A DNA stretch of 64,000 bases from Pseudomonas peradeniyensis (GTDB lineage Bacteria; Pseudomonadota; Gammaproteobacteria; Pseudomonadales; Pseudomonadaceae): contig NZ_JABWRJ020000001.1 of the NCBI RefSeq assembly GCF_014268935.2, positions 372,001 through 436,000 on the forward strand, in the 5' to 3' direction. Both the position numbers and the translations under genes were made by a program. Position 1 is the first letter of the stretch; every line of letters begins with the position of its first letter. Below the pieces are notes generated by a model. It was not told the DNA's origin. It saw nothing but the letters and a program-made list of their open reading frames with translations, and ran no database searches. Shown here piece by piece: positions 1 through 9,591 of this stretch.

Positions 1-1095
1 GCCCTTGCCGAGCATGGCCTGGCCGCCGATCAGGCAATCCAGCGGCACGAATACGTCCTTGCCGCTGTTGGGGCCGTTCATGAACGCGGCCCCCAGCGGC
101 AGGTGGCGCTGGCCTATTTCCACGCCGGGGAGGTCGGTGGGGATCAGCGCCAGGCTGATGCCCAGCTCGGTCTGCTCGCCCAGCAGGTGGTCGGGGTCGT
201 AGGCCTTGAAGGCCAGGCCTAGCAGGGTGGCGACGGGGCCGAGGGTGATGTAGCGCTTTTCCCAGTTCAGGCGCAGGCCGATGACTTCTTCACCCTGCCA
301 CTGGCCTTTGCAGATGACGCCGGTATCGGGCATGGCCCCGGCGTCGGAGCCGGCCAGGGGGCCGGTGAGGGCGAAGCAGGGGATGTCGTCGCCACGGGCC
401 AGGCGCGGCAGGTAGTGGCTGCGTTGTTCGTCGGTGCCGTAGTGCAGCAGCAGTTCGGCCGGGCCCAGGGAGTTGGGCACCATCACCGTGGAGGCCAGGT
501 CGCCGCTGCGGGTGGCCAGTTTCATCGCCACCTGGGAGTGGGCGTAGGCCGAGAAGCCCTTGCCGCCGTATTCCTTGGGGATGATCAGGGCGAAGAAGCC
601 GTGCTGCTTGATGAAGTCCCAGGCTTGCGGCGGCAGGTCGAGGTCCTGGCCGATCTGCCAGTCGCTGACCATGGCGCACAGCTGCTCGGTGGGGCCGTCG
701 ATAAAGGCCTGTTCCTCCTCGCTGAGCCTGGGCGCGTCGTAGTCAAGCAGGGTGTTCCAGTCGGGGCGGCCGCTGAACAGGTGGCCGTCCCACCACACGG
801 TGCCAGCGTCGATGGCTTCGCGCTCGGTCTGCGACATTGGCGGCAGGGTGCGCTGGAACCAGCTGAACATCGGCGCGGTGAACAGCTTGCGGCGCATCTC
901 GGGCAGGACGAAGAAGGCGGCCTTGAGGGCGATCACCACCCAGATCAGCGTCAGCAGCCAGCCCGGCGCCGTGCTGAACAGGCCCATGAGCAGGGTGTAG
1001 GCGGCGATTGCCGCGAGGATCTGCAGTGGCGCCAGGCGCCGATGCAGGAGATACGCGGCGCCTAGCACCAGGACCAGCAACCACAACAGCAGCAT
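1..1095 (-). CDS. fadE: Acyl-CoA dehydrogenase FadE, 5' part
   Basis: Membrane-associated acyl-CoA dehydrogenase of the long FadE type, catalysing the first step of fatty-acid beta-oxidation. The gene reads leftward and its 3' part lies outside the window, leaving 365 codons. The start is ATG at 1095, 6 nt behind the purine-rich site AAGGAGGAA. Residues 1-60 are very hydrophobic ([17 protein letters not shown] and a second segment), the membrane anchor typical of FadE and absent from short acyl-CoA dehydrogenases. After it come the dehydrogenase N-terminal and middle domains, with [13 protein letters not shown] as the flavin/substrate-binding signature. The family is about 815 residues long, so just under half is visible. 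Confidence 0.9.
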   Translation of the reverse strand, partial: MLLLWLLVLVLGAAYLLHRRLAPLQILAAIAAYTLLMGLFSTAPGWLLTLIWVVIALKAAFFVLPEMRRKLFTAPMFSWFQRTLPPMSQTEREAIDAGTVWWDGHLFSGRPDWNTLLDYDAPRLSEEEQAFIDGPTEQLCAMVSDWQIGQDLDLPPQAWDFIKQHGFFALIIPKEYGGKGFSAYAHSQVAMKLATRSGDLASTVMVPNSLGPAELLLHYGTDEQRSHYLPRLARGDDIPCFALTGPLAGSDAGAMPDTGVICKGQWQGEEVIGLRLNWEKRYITLGPVATLLGLAFKAYDPDHLLGEQTELGISLALIPTDLPGVEIGQRHLPLGAAFMNGPNSGKDVFVPLDCLIGGQAMLGKG

Positions 1096-1224
1096 GATTC
1101 TTCCTCCTTGGAAGCGGGGGGCGGGGGCGATCCACAGAGCTTAGACGTGTTGGGGTGGATGGCCTGCCTAGGAGATGACAGGGTGGGGCGCTGGGAGTTC
1201 GTTCGGTGACTGTCGATGGATCCT

Positions 1225-1298
1225 GGGGCCGCTTTGCGGCCCTTTCGCGACACAAGGCCGCTCCTACAGGGATACGCGTACTCCTGTAGGAGCGGCCT
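1225..1298. repeat. REP palindrome pair, left part, interrupted by an IS
   Basis: A Pseudomonas REP array with a GGGGCCGC...GCGGCCC hairpin, the core TTTCGCGACACAAGG, and a facing copy ending TGTAGGAGCGGCCT. That second copy stops abruptly where the IS begins and resumes after it at 2553. Joining the two sides restores an intact REP, as seen uninterrupted at 41852. Confidence 0.85.
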
Positions 1299-1363
1299 TG
1301 AACTGGCCTAATGATCCCGGACACCTCTTAAGGGCGATATGATTCGCCCATTCAGGAGGTTCC

Positions 1364-2511
<1,148 letters not shown>

Positions 2512-2549
2512 TCACCGTAATCGGTGTCCGGAAAAACTTGACCAGAACA

Positions 2550-2584
2550 CCTTGTGTCGCGAAAGGGCTGCGCAGCAGCCCCCG
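2550..2584. repeat. REP palindrome, right part
   Basis: The remainder of the REP copy split by the insertion sequence: TGTGTCGCGAAAGGG followed by the GGCTGCGCAGCAGCCCC hairpin. The first three bases (CCT) are the duplicated target. Confidence 0.8.
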
Positions 2585-2588
2585 GGGT

Positions 2589-2831
2589 TCATGCGGTCTT
2601 CCGGTTCAACCCCACCTCCATGTCATCGATCAGCGCCTTGGCCATGGCGCTGAGGATCCGCGCCGAGCTGCCGGCCAGCAGGTCGCCTTCCATCTCCGCC
2701 TCGCAGGTCAGGTGGCGGATGCAGCCGAGCAGCACCGACAACTCGCTGAAGGCGTCTTCGAACGTAACACCCGGCTCGACCTTGAACAGGTCGAGGCAGG
2801 TGGTGCGGCCCGCGGTATGCCCGCGGCTCAT
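2589..2831 (-). CDS. DUF3077 family protein
   Basis: A small protein of 80 residues whose core (TTCLDLFKVEPGVTFEDAFSELSVLLGCIRHLT) resembles the DUF3077 family of Pseudomonas. Function unknown. There are no signal peptide or membrane segments. Its start overlaps the stop of the upstream gene by 4 nt (ATGA type), so the two are almost certainly co-transcribed and translationally coupled. The stop lies just before the REP remnant, so the nearby IS insertion did not damage the gene. Confidence 0.75.
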   Translation of the reverse strand: MSRGHTAGRTTCLDLFKVEPGVTFEDAFSELSVLLGCIRHLTCEAEMEGDLLAGSSARILSAMAKALIDDMEVGLNRKTA

Positions 2832-3067
2832 GGCTGCACCTGCGGCTTGTGCTCGAGCAGGGCGCAGGCCAGCTGGCCGAGGTAGTCGCTGGCGGTGAAC
2901 AGGCGGTCCTGGGTTTCGCCGGGCTCGGTCTTGAAGTAGATGTCGAGGACGTCGGAGATGGCGGTGGCTACTTCGACGGCGGCGGCCATGGCGTCGTCGC
3001 GGGGGAGGGTGGGGCGGATGGTGATGAAGTGGGAGAGACGGGGTGGGTCTGGGACGATTTTTTTCAT
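2828..3067 (-). CDS. Small DUF6124-like protein
   Basis: A 79-residue protein beginning MKKIVPDPP, an N-terminus I associate with Pseudomonas DUF6124 proteins; the assignment is by memory of the family and is uncertain. Middle residues DDAMAAAVEVATAISDVLDIYF predict a helix. No transmembrane segment is seen. The start ATG at 3067 has AAGGAAG at 3081-3075, 7 nt away, and that site directly abuts an 8-bp hairpin. It forms a two-gene operon with the DUF3077 gene. Function unknown; the long structured leader suggests post-transcriptional control. Confidence 0.7.
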   Translation of the reverse strand: MKKIVPDPPRLSHFITIRPTLPRDDAMAAAVEVATAISDVLDIYFKTEPGETQDRLFTASDYLGQLACALLEHKPQVQP

Positions 3068-3251
3068 GGTCGAGCTTCCTTGTGGTTACGAGTAACCACC
3101 ACCCGCATCCTTTCTCACGAGATCAAGGTGGCAGCCATGTACGAGGTGAGAAATCCGGGCCACAAGGTAAACCCGGCCAGACCGAGGTCTGCCCGTACAC
3201 GGCCACCATGACGGAGGCGCGTTACCGTTGTGGAAATCGGGTTTCTCACGC
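3068..3251 (-). promoter_or_regulatory. Structured leader of the DUF6124/DUF3077 operon
   Basis: The non-coding region between this operon and the GST gene is packed with complementary segments. A perfect 8-2-8 hairpin (3082-3099, arms GTGGTTAC/GTAACCAC) touches the ribosome-binding site at 3075-3081. Segment 3146-3165 (GTGAGAAATCCGG...) can pair with 3228-3249 or with 3109-3118 (CCTTTCTCAC). Segment 3127-3143 (GGTGGCAGCCATGTACG) can pair with 3194-3207 (CGTACACGGCCACC). A small hairpin CAGACC-GA-GGTCTG lies at 3178-3191. The pairings interleave, so either a pseudoknot or alternative folds are possible. The sequence facts are direct; a regulatory role is inference. Confidence 0.55.
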
Positions 3252-3468
3252 CCGGTCACCCAATTGGGCGACCCGATGAAGTTATCCCCGGGGTATTTCC
3301 CCGACAACGCGGCGGCTTCCGGCAAGCGCGTAGGATAGTTCCCAAGCTTTGCTGGCTGAAGCATTTGGTTTCAGGTTCGGAAATATCTGACAGATCGCGG
3401 GGGCCGCTGGCACCGCCCACCGCTTGGAGTAGACTGACCCCCCTCCCGCATTCATTAAGGACGTTGCC

Positions 3469-4092
3469 ATGCTGAAGATCTGGGGCCGCAAGAATTCGAG
3501 CAATGTGCGCAAGGCGTTGTGGATCGCCCACGAGCTGGGCCTGGACTTCGAGTCCATCGATGCCGGCGGCGCCTTCGGCGTGGTCAACGAACCGCATTAT
3601 CGGGCGCTCAACCCCAACGGCCTGGTGCCCATGCTCGAAGACGCCGACCTGGTGCTGTGGGAGTCCAACACCATCGTGCGCTACCTGTGCGCCGAGTACG
3701 GCGCGGAACAAGGCTGGTACCTCGACGACCCGCGCCAGCGCGCCCTCGCCGACAAGTGGATGGACTGGACCACCTCGTCCTTCGCAGGCCCCTTCCGCCC
3801 GCTGTTCTGGGGCCTGCTGCGTACCCCCGAGGACCAGCGCGACTGGGTGGCGATCAACGCCGCGCACAAGCAGTGCGCGCAACTGCTGGCCATCGCCGAC
3901 GAGACCCTGGCCAAACAGCCGTACCTCTCCGGCGAGCAGATCGGCATGGGCGACATTCCCCTGGGCAGCTTCATCTACGCCTGGTTCGAAATGCCCATCG
4001 AACGCCCGGCCATGCACCACCTCGAAGCCTGGTACGCGCGCCTCAAGCAGCGCCCGGCCTACCAGGCGGCGGTGATGACCGCCCTGACGTGA
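3469..4092 (+). CDS. Glutathione S-transferase family protein
   Basis: A 207-residue cytosolic GST. The N-terminal thioredoxin-like domain (1-78) carries the candidate active-site serine in the KNSSNVRKALW motif, a cis-proline region NGLVPMLED, and the glutathione-binding WESNTIVRYL. The all-helical C-terminal domain (90-200) contains the conserved N-capping region YLSGEQIGMGDIPLGSFIY. The length is normal. It stands alone, with the structured leader of the opposite operon upstream and an ABC exporter downstream on the same strand. The substrate cannot be told from sequence. Confidence 0.88.
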   Translation: MLKIWGRKNSSNVRKALWIAHELGLDFESIDAGGAFGVVNEPHYRALNPNGLVPMLEDADLVLWESNTIVRYLCAEYGAEQGWYLDDPRQRALADKWMDWTTSSFAGPFRPLFWGLLRTPEDQRDWVAINAAHKQCAQLLAIADETLAKQPYLSGEQIGMGDIPLGSFIYAWFEMPIERPAMHHLEAWYARLKQRPAYQAAVMTALT

Positions 4093-4100
4093 CGCCACTT

Positions 4101-4115
4101 CGATAGTCATTATCA
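4101..4115. promoter_or_regulatory. Candidate Fur box
   Basis: CGATAGTCATTATCA matches the 7-1-7 Fur consensus TGATAATNATTATCA at 12 of 14 defined positions. It sits 109 bp before the start of the ABC ATPase gene, in the only intergenic gap of this transcription unit. Confidence 0.45.
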
Positions 4116-4224
4116 ATAGATGTGACTGTACTTGTGCGGCCGGCCCTTGCACCATGGCCGCACTCACTGCGCCAGTGACTTCACCTGGCGTGTCCCGCAC
4201 CCTTTTCTCGGTACCCGACCCGCT

Positions 4225-5157
4225 ATGAGTTCCGCCCTGTCCATCCGACAGCTGACCAAGACCTACGGCAACGGTTTCCAGGCCCTCAAGGGCATCGACC
4301 TGGACGTTTCCGAAGGCGACTTCTTCGCCTTGCTCGGCCCCAACGGCGCCGGCAAGTCCACCACCATCGGCATTCTCTCGACCCTGGTGAACAAGACCAG
4401 CGGCACGGTGAATGTGTTCGGCCACGACCTGGACCGCGAGCCTGCGGCGCTCAAGCGCTGCCTGGGCGTGGTGCCCCAGGAGTTCAACTTCAACCAGTTC
4501 GAGAAGACCTTCGACATCGTCGTCACCCAGGCTGGCTACTACGGCATCCCGCCCAAGGTGGCCAAGGAGCGCGCCGAGCAGTACCTGACGCAGCTCGGGC
4601 TGTGGGACAAGCGCGACGTGCCGTCGCGTTCGCTGTCCGGCGGCATGAAGCGCCGGCTGATGATCGCCCGGGCGCTGATCCACGAGCCGCGCCTCCTGAT
4701 CCTCGACGAGCCGACCGCCGGGGTGGACATCGAGCTGCGCCGTTCGATGTGGAGCTTCCTCACCGAGCTCAATCAGAAGGGCATCACCATCATCCTTACC
4801 ACCCACTACCTCGAAGAGGCCGAGCAGCTGTGCCGCAACATCGGCATCATCGACCACGGCACCATCGTCGAGAACACCAGCATGCGCCAGTTGCTGGGCA
4901 AGCTGCACGTCGAGACCTTCGTCCTCGACCTCAAGCACGACCTGCCCGCCGCGCCTGAGCTGCAGGGCTACCCGTGCCGGCTGATCACCCCGCACACCCT
5001 GGAGGTGCAGGTGGACAAGGACATCGGCATCACCGCGCTGTTCGGCCAGCTGGCGCTGAAGAACATCGAGGTGCAGAGCCTGCGCAACAAGACCAACCGA
5101 CTCGAGGAGTTGTTCGTGTCCCTGGTGGAAAAGAACCTGTCGAAGGTGGCCGTATGA
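4225..5157 (+). CDS. yadG: ABC transporter ATP-binding protein (YadG type)
   Basis: The 310-residue ATPase of an ABC-2 type exporter, acting on the inner face of the cytoplasmic membrane. Walker A is GPNGAGKST, the Q-loop lies in VVPQEFNFNQ, the signature is SLSGGMKRR, Walker B is LLILDEPTAG, and the H-loop is in LTTHYLEEAE. The chosen start is ATG 4225 (MSSALSIRQLTKTYG), matching the usual N-terminus; the frame is open further upstream but without homologous sequence. The stop overlaps the permease ATG (4 nt), so the two genes are coupled. The exported substrate is unknown; E. coli YadGH is the nearest described pair. A Fur-like site lies upstream. Confidence 0.92.
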   Translation: MSSALSIRQLTKTYGNGFQALKGIDLDVSEGDFFALLGPNGAGKSTTIGILSTLVNKTSGTVNVFGHDLDREPAALKRCLGVVPQEFNFNQFEKTFDIVVTQAGYYGIPPKVAKERAEQYLTQLGLWDKRDVPSRSLSGGMKRRLMIARALIHEPRLLILDEPTAGVDIELRRSMWSFLTELNQKGITIILTTHYLEEAEQLCRNIGIIDHGTIVENTSMRQLLGKLHVETFVLDLKHDLPAAPELQGYPCRLITPHTLEVQVDKDIGITALFGQLALKNIEVQSLRNKTNRLEELFVSLVEKNLSKVAV

Positions 5158-5933
5158 GTGTGGAGCTGCGCACCAACTGGGTCGCCCTGAACACCATCGT
5201 CTACCGCGAAGTGCGGCGCTTCCTGCGCATCTGGCCGCAGACCCTGCTGCCGCCGGCGATCACGATGGTGTTGTACTTCGTGATCTTCGGCAACCTGATC
5301 GGCCGGCAGATCGGCGACATGGGCGGCTTTACCTACATGGAGTACATCGTGCCGGGGCTGATCATGATGTCGGTGATCACCAACTCCTACGGCAACGTGG
5401 TGTCGAGCTTCTTCGGCAGCAAGTTCCAGCGCTCCATCGAGGAACTGATGGTGTCGCCGGTGTCGCCGCACACCATCCTCGTCGGCTATGTGCTGGGCGG
5501 CGTGCTGCGCGGGCTGGCGGTGGGGGTGATCGTGACCATGCTGTCGCTGTTCTTCACCCACTTGCAGGTGCATCACCTGGGCGTGACCATCGTCGTGGTG
5601 CTGCTGACCGCGACCATCTTCTCGCTGCTGGGCTTCGTCAACGCGGTGTTCGCGCGCAACTTCGACGACATCTCGATCATCCCGACCTTCGTGCTGACGC
5701 CGCTGACCTACCTGGGCGGGGTGTTCTATTCGATCAACCTGCTGCCGCCGTTCTGGCAGACCGTGTCGCTGGCAAACCCCGTGCTGCACATGGTCAACTC
5801 GTTCCGCTACGGCATCCTAGGGGTGTCGGACATCAGCATCGGCACGGCGATCAGCTTCATGCTGGTGGCCACCGCGCTGCTCTACCTGCTGTGCGTGCGC
5901 CTGTTGGTCAGCGGCCGCGGCATGCGTGCGTAG
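5154..5933 (+). CDS. yadH: ABC-2 type transporter permease (YadH type)
   Basis: A 259-residue inner-membrane permease partnering the ATPase just upstream. Six hydrophobic segments are visible, for example TLLPPAITMVLYFVIFGNLI near the N-terminus, and the ABC-2 signature follows (NPVLHMVNSFRYGILG). The length is normal. ATG at 5154 overlaps the yadG stop. Its last 117 bp overlap, on the other strand, the end of the DUF2062 gene reading toward it, an unusual tail-to-tail overlap. Confidence 0.92.
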   Translation: MSVELRTNWVALNTIVYREVRRFLRIWPQTLLPPAITMVLYFVIFGNLIGRQIGDMGGFTYMEYIVPGLIMMSVITNSYGNVVSSFFGSKFQRSIEELMVSPVSPHTILVGYVLGGVLRGLAVGVIVTMLSLFFTHLQVHHLGVTIVVVLLTATIFSLLGFVNAVFARNFDDISIIPTFVLTPLTYLGGVFYSINLLPPFWQTVSLANPVLHMVNSFRYGILGVSDISIGTAISFMLVATALLYLLCVRLLVSGRGMRA

Positions 5934-6443
5934 GCATCGGCACTGGCGCCGGCGCCACTGCCGGCCCACCCACCAGCGCCAGTAGCCCATGGTGGTGAAG
6001 TAGGCGAGCACGCCGAGCACCACCCCGCACACCACCGAGCCCAGCAGGAACGGTTGCCAGATCGTCGCCAGCTGGTCGGTGACCCAGTCGACGGTGATCT
6101 CGTCGGGCAGCGTGCGCGGCGGCACCTGCATCAGCCAGGCGCCGGTCATGTAGGTGACGAAGAACACCGGCGGCATGGTCAGCGGGTTGGTCAGCCACAC
6201 CAGGCTCACCGCGATCGGCAGGTTGCCGCGCACCGGGATCGCCAGCGCGGCGGCCAGCAGCATCTGCATGGGGATGGGGATCAGCGCCGCGAACAGGCCG
6301 ACGCCCATGGCCCGCGCCACCGAATGGCGATTCAGGTGCCACAGGTTGGGGTCGTGCAGCAGCTTGCCGAAAAAGCGTAAGGACTTGTGTTCGCGGATGC
6401 TGGTCGGGTCCGGCATGTAGCGTTTGAACAGACGGCGCGGCAT
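5817..6443 (-). CDS. DUF2062 domain membrane protein
   Basis: A 208-residue inner-membrane protein of the DUF2062 family. The domain runs from about residue 25 to 165 (NLWHLNRHSVARAMGVGLFA, then LTNPLTMPPVFF) with two or three membrane segments. The last 40 or so residues (after GRQWRRRQ) are low-complexity, rich in Gln, His and Arg, and lie antisense to the yadH 3' end. They look like read-through beyond the usual stop rather than a conserved domain. Start ATG at 6443. Function unknown; in Pseudomonas the gene commonly neighbours comEC. Confidence 0.85.
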   Translation of the reverse strand: MPRRLFKRYMPDPTSIREHKSLRFFGKLLHDPNLWHLNRHSVARAMGVGLFAALIPIPMQMLLAAALAIPVRGNLPIAVSLVWLTNPLTMPPVFFVTYMTGAWLMQVPPRTLPDEITVDWVTDQLATIWQPFLLGSVVCGVVLGVLAYFTTMGYWRWWVGRQWRRRQCRCLRTHAAAADQQAHAQQVEQRGGHQHEADRRADADVRHP

Positions 6444-6587
6444 GTGGGCTCCCGGCGGGGTTGAAGGGCGTCAGTATGCCTTGATTGAAGCGCAGCCTCG
6501 TTCAGAGTTTGTGACAATTGATTAGCAGGTTTCTCCCGCCAATCGGCTAAGCCTCAGGGGCCGTTTTCGCTTCTGGAGCTCTATCTC

Positions 6588-8804
6588 ATGCGCACAGGGA
6601 TGCTGGCGCTGGTCCTCGGGCTGTTGAGCCTGCGCTTTTTACCTGCCCTGCCACCGGTCGGATGGCTGATTCCATTGCTCTTGCTGGCCCTGGCCTGCCT
6701 GCGTACCCGGGCCTGGCCGCTGGGTTGGTGGGTGCTGGGTGTGTGCTGGGCCTGCTGGTCGGCGCAGCAGGCCCTGGACGACCGCCTGCCGGCCGCGCTG
6801 GACGGTCGCACGCTGTGGCTGGAGGGGCGGGTGGTCGGCCTGCCGACCCGTACCGAGCGCGGCGTGCGTTTCGAGCTTGAGCAGCCGCAGTCGCGCAGGG
6901 CCCGGTTGCCGCAGCGGGTGCAGTTGAGCTGGTTTGACGGGCCACCACTGCGGGCGGGGGAGCACTGGCGGCTGGCGGTCAACCTGCGTCGGCCGCAGGG
7001 CCTGCTCAACCCCCATGGCCCCGATCAGGAGGCCACGCTGTTGGCGCGGCGGGTCGGTGCCACCGGCACGGTCAAGGCCGGTACGCGCCAGGGCGAGGCG
7101 GCCAGCAGTTGGCGCGACGGCCTGCGTCAGCGCTTGCTGACCACCGATGCCCATGGCCGGGAGGCGGCGTTGGCCGCCCTGGTGCTCGGGGATGGCGCAG
7201 GCCTGGCGCGGGAGGACTGGCAGGTGCTGCAGGCCACCGGCACGGTGCACCTGCTGGTGATTTCCGGGCAGCACATCGGCTTGCTGGCCGGGTTGGTCTA
7301 TGGGTTGGTGGCCGGCTTGGCGCGCCTGGGGGCCTGGCCCCGGCGGTTGCCGTGGCTGCCCTGGGCCTGCGGCCTGGCGATGACAGCGGCACTGGGTTAC
7401 GGCTGGCTGGCGGGGTTCGGCGTGCCGGTGCAGCGGGCGTGCCTGATGCTGGCGGTGGTGCTGCTCTGGCGCTTGCGCTTTCGCCATCTGGGCGCCTGGG
7501 TGCCGTTGTTGATGGCGCTGTCGGGCGTGCTGCTGGTCGAGCCGCTGGCCAGCCTGTTGCCGGGGTTCTGGCTGTCGTTCGCTGCCGTGGCGGTGCTGGT
7601 GTTGTGTTTCGCCGCCCGACTGGGCGCCTGGCGGCCCTGGCAGGCCTGGACCCGCGCCCAGTGGGTGATCGCCGTAGGGTTGTTGCCGGTATTGCTGGCC
7701 TTGGGGCTGCCCGTCAGTCTCAGTGCGCCGCTGGCTAATCTGCTCGCCGTGCCGTGGCTCAGCCTGGGCGTGCTGCCGCTGGCGTTGCTGGGCACGGCCC
7801 TGTTGCCGGTGCCTGGGCTGGGGGAGGGGATGCTGTGGCTGGCGGGCCTGTCGTTGGACGGCTTGTTTGCCGTGGTGACGCGATTGGCGGGCCTGCAGCC
7901 GGCCTGGATACCCGAGCCACTGCCGTTGTGGGCTTGGCTGCTGGTGTGCCTGGGCGCCTTTCTGGTGCTGCTGCCCCGTGGCGTGCCGTTGCGGGCGCCG
8001 GGTGCGGTCATGCTGTTGGCGCTGTGGGTGCCACGCGAACAGCTGCCATTGGGCCAGGTGGAGGTCTGGCAGCTGGATGTGGGGCAGGGCCTGGCGGTGC
8101 TGCTGCGCACCCGCAATCACGCGCTGCTGTATGACGCAGGCCCGGCCCGGGGTGGCAGTGACCTGGGCGAAACGGTAGTGCTACCGACCTTGCGCAAGCT
8201 GGGGGTGAAGGCGCTGGATGTGATGCTGATCAGCCATGGCCATGCTGACCATGCCGGTGGGGCGGCGGCTGTGCGGCGTGGGGTGCCGGTGAAGCGGGTG
8301 CTGGCCGGCGAGGTTGCCGGGCTGGAAGCGGCGTCGCTGTGCCGCAGCGGCGAGCGCTGGCAGTGGGATGGCGTAGATGTCGAGCTTTGGCACTGGCCGC
8401 AGGGGGCTTCCAGCAACGAGCGCTCCTGTGTGTTGCGGGTGCAGGCCAAGGGCGAGCGCTTGCTGCTGGCCGGGGACATGGAGGCCGGCGCGGAGCGTGC
8501 GTGGCTGGCCGCGACCGATGATCCTCGGGTGGACTGGTTGCAGGCGCCGCACCATGGCAGCCGCACGTCGTCCAGCGAGCCGTTCGTCCAGGCCACGGCG
8601 CCGCGCGGGGTGCTGATTTCCCGAGGGCGGCACAATGGTTTCGGGCATCCCCATGGGCAGGTGATCGAGCGCTATCGGCGGCATGGGGTGGCGGTGCATG
8701 ACACGGCGGTGGAGGGGGCGTTGCGGTTGGTGCTGGGGAGTCGGGTTGGGGTGGAGGGTGTGCGCAGGGATCGGTGGTTCTGGCGTGAGGTTGACGAGGG
8801 CTGA
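6588..8804 (+). CDS. comEC: DNA internalization competence protein ComEC/Rec2
   Basis: A 738-residue polytopic inner-membrane protein forming the channel for single-stranded DNA uptake in natural transformation. Order: N-terminal hydrophobic segments, DUF4131-like OB region (60-170), competence domain with the signature TGTVHLLVISGQHIGLLAG (about residue 215), many further membrane segments, and a C-terminal metallo-beta-lactamase-like domain from about residue 490 (DVGQGLAVLL, then the metal motif SHGHADHAGG and APHHGSRTSSS). All metal ligands of the hydrolase-like domain appear present. Full length for the family. Confidence 0.93.
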   Translation: MRTGMLALVLGLLSLRFLPALPPVGWLIPLLLLALACLRTRAWPLGWWVLGVCWACWSAQQALDDRLPAALDGRTLWLEGRVVGLPTRTERGVRFELEQPQSRRARLPQRVQLSWFDGPPLRAGEHWRLAVNLRRPQGLLNPHGPDQEATLLARRVGATGTVKAGTRQGEAASSWRDGLRQRLLTTDAHGREAALAALVLGDGAGLAREDWQVLQATGTVHLLVISGQHIGLLAGLVYGLVAGLARLGAWPRRLPWLPWACGLAMTAALGYGWLAGFGVPVQRACLMLAVVLLWRLRFRHLGAWVPLLMALSGVLLVEPLASLLPGFWLSFAAVAVLVLCFAARLGAWRPWQAWTRAQWVIAVGLLPVLLALGLPVSLSAPLANLLAVPWLSLGVLPLALLGTALLPVPGLGEGMLWLAGLSLDGLFAVVTRLAGLQPAWIPEPLPLWAWLLVCLGAFLVLLPRGVPLRAPGAVMLLALWVPREQLPLGQVEVWQLDVGQGLAVLLRTRNHALLYDAGPARGGSDLGETVVLPTLRKLGVKALDVMLISHGHADHAGGAAAVRRGVPVKRVLAGEVAGLEAASLCRSGERWQWDGVDVELWHWPQGASSNERSCVLRVQAKGERLLLAGDMEAGAERAWLAATDDPRVDWLQAPHHGSRTSSSEPFVQATAPRGVLISRGRHNGFGHPHGQVIERYRRHGVAVHDTAVEGALRLVLGSRVGVEGVRRDRWFWREVDEG

Positions 8805-8809
8805 GCCGG

Positions 8810-8868
8810 CGCCATCGCGGGGCAAGTCGCATCGGCGCACCGCCGCTCCCACGCCAACGCGATTACGC
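8810..8868. repeat. Degenerate REP element
   Basis: ATCGCGGGGCAAGTCG and the facing CCGCCGCTCCCACGCC are recognisable halves of a REP palindrome, with a few substitutions in the middle. It lies between comEC and the ExbB-family gene. Confidence 0.6.
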
Positions 8869-8955
8869 GGACCGAACGTTTCCCTGACCTCCGGCAGATG
8901 AGCCCCAGGCGCTCCTATGGTAGAGTGGCGGCCTTTTTCCGAGGGGATGCTAACT

Positions 8956-9591
8956 GTGTGGGAATTGGTCAAGTCCGGTGGCTGGATGATGCTGCCGATC
9001 ATCCTGAGCTCCATCGCCGCCATGGCGATCGTCGTCGAGCGCCTGTGGACCCTGCGCGCCAGCCGTGTCACCCCGCCGCACCTGCTGGGCCAGGTATGGA
9101 TGTGGATCAAGGACAAGCAACTCACCAGTGACAAGCTCAAGGCCCTGCGCGCCGACTCGCCGCTGGGCGAGATCCTCGCCGCGGGCCTGGCCAACTCGCG
9201 CCACGGCCGCGAGATCATGAAGGAGTGCATCGAGGAGGCCGCCTCGCGGGTCATCCACGAGCTGGAGCGCTACATCAGCACTCTCGGCACCATCGCCGCC
9301 ATGGCCCCGCTGCTGGGCCTGCTGGGCACCGTGCTGGGCATGATCGACATCTTCAGCGCCTTCATGGGCTCGCAGATGACCGCCAACGCCGCCGTCCTGG
9401 CCGGGGGGATCTCCAAGGCCCTGGTCACCACCGCGGCCGGCCTGATGGTCGGTATCCCGGCGGTGTTCTTCCACCGCTTCCTGCTGCGCCGCATCGATGA
9501 GCTGGTGGTGGGCATGGAGCAGGAGGCAATCAAGCTGGTGGAAGTGTTGCAGGGCGACCGCGAAGTGGAAGTGGCCGGAGGCAAGGCGTGA
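8956..9591 (+). CDS. exbB: MotA/TolQ/ExbB-family proton channel protein
   Basis: An inner-membrane proton-channel subunit of 211 residues working with the ExbD-family protein encoded next. Three membrane segments are seen: SGGWMMLPIILSSIAAMAIV at the N-terminus, and two after residue 110 (LGTIAAMAPLLGLLGTVLGM and AGGISKALVTTAAGLMVGIP). I chose the GTG start at 8956 because GAGGGG lies 9 nt before it and the protein then starts MWELVKSGGW; the frame is open back to 8917. It starts a tightly packed operon with lpxK, so it may energise an envelope process rather than siderophore uptake; that is inference. Confidence 0.88.
   Translation: MWELVKSGGWMMLPIILSSIAAMAIVVERLWTLRASRVTPPHLLGQVWMWIKDKQLTSDKLKALRADSPLGEILAAGLANSRHGREIMKECIEEAASRVIHELERYISTLGTIAAMAPLLGLLGTVLGMIDIFSAFMGSQMTANAAVLAGGISKALVTTAAGLMVGIPAVFFHRFLLRRIDELVVGMEQEAIKLVEVLQGDREVEVAGGKA

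Noticed and set aside
3086..3364. 92-codon minus-strand frame in the structured leader
   Set aside because: It runs through the inverted repeats, has no clear ribosome-binding site, and its sequence is better explained by RNA structure.
6639..8120. 493-codon Gln/His-rich minus-strand frame inside comEC
   Set aside because: Antisense shadow; low-complexity composition arises from GC-rich codons.
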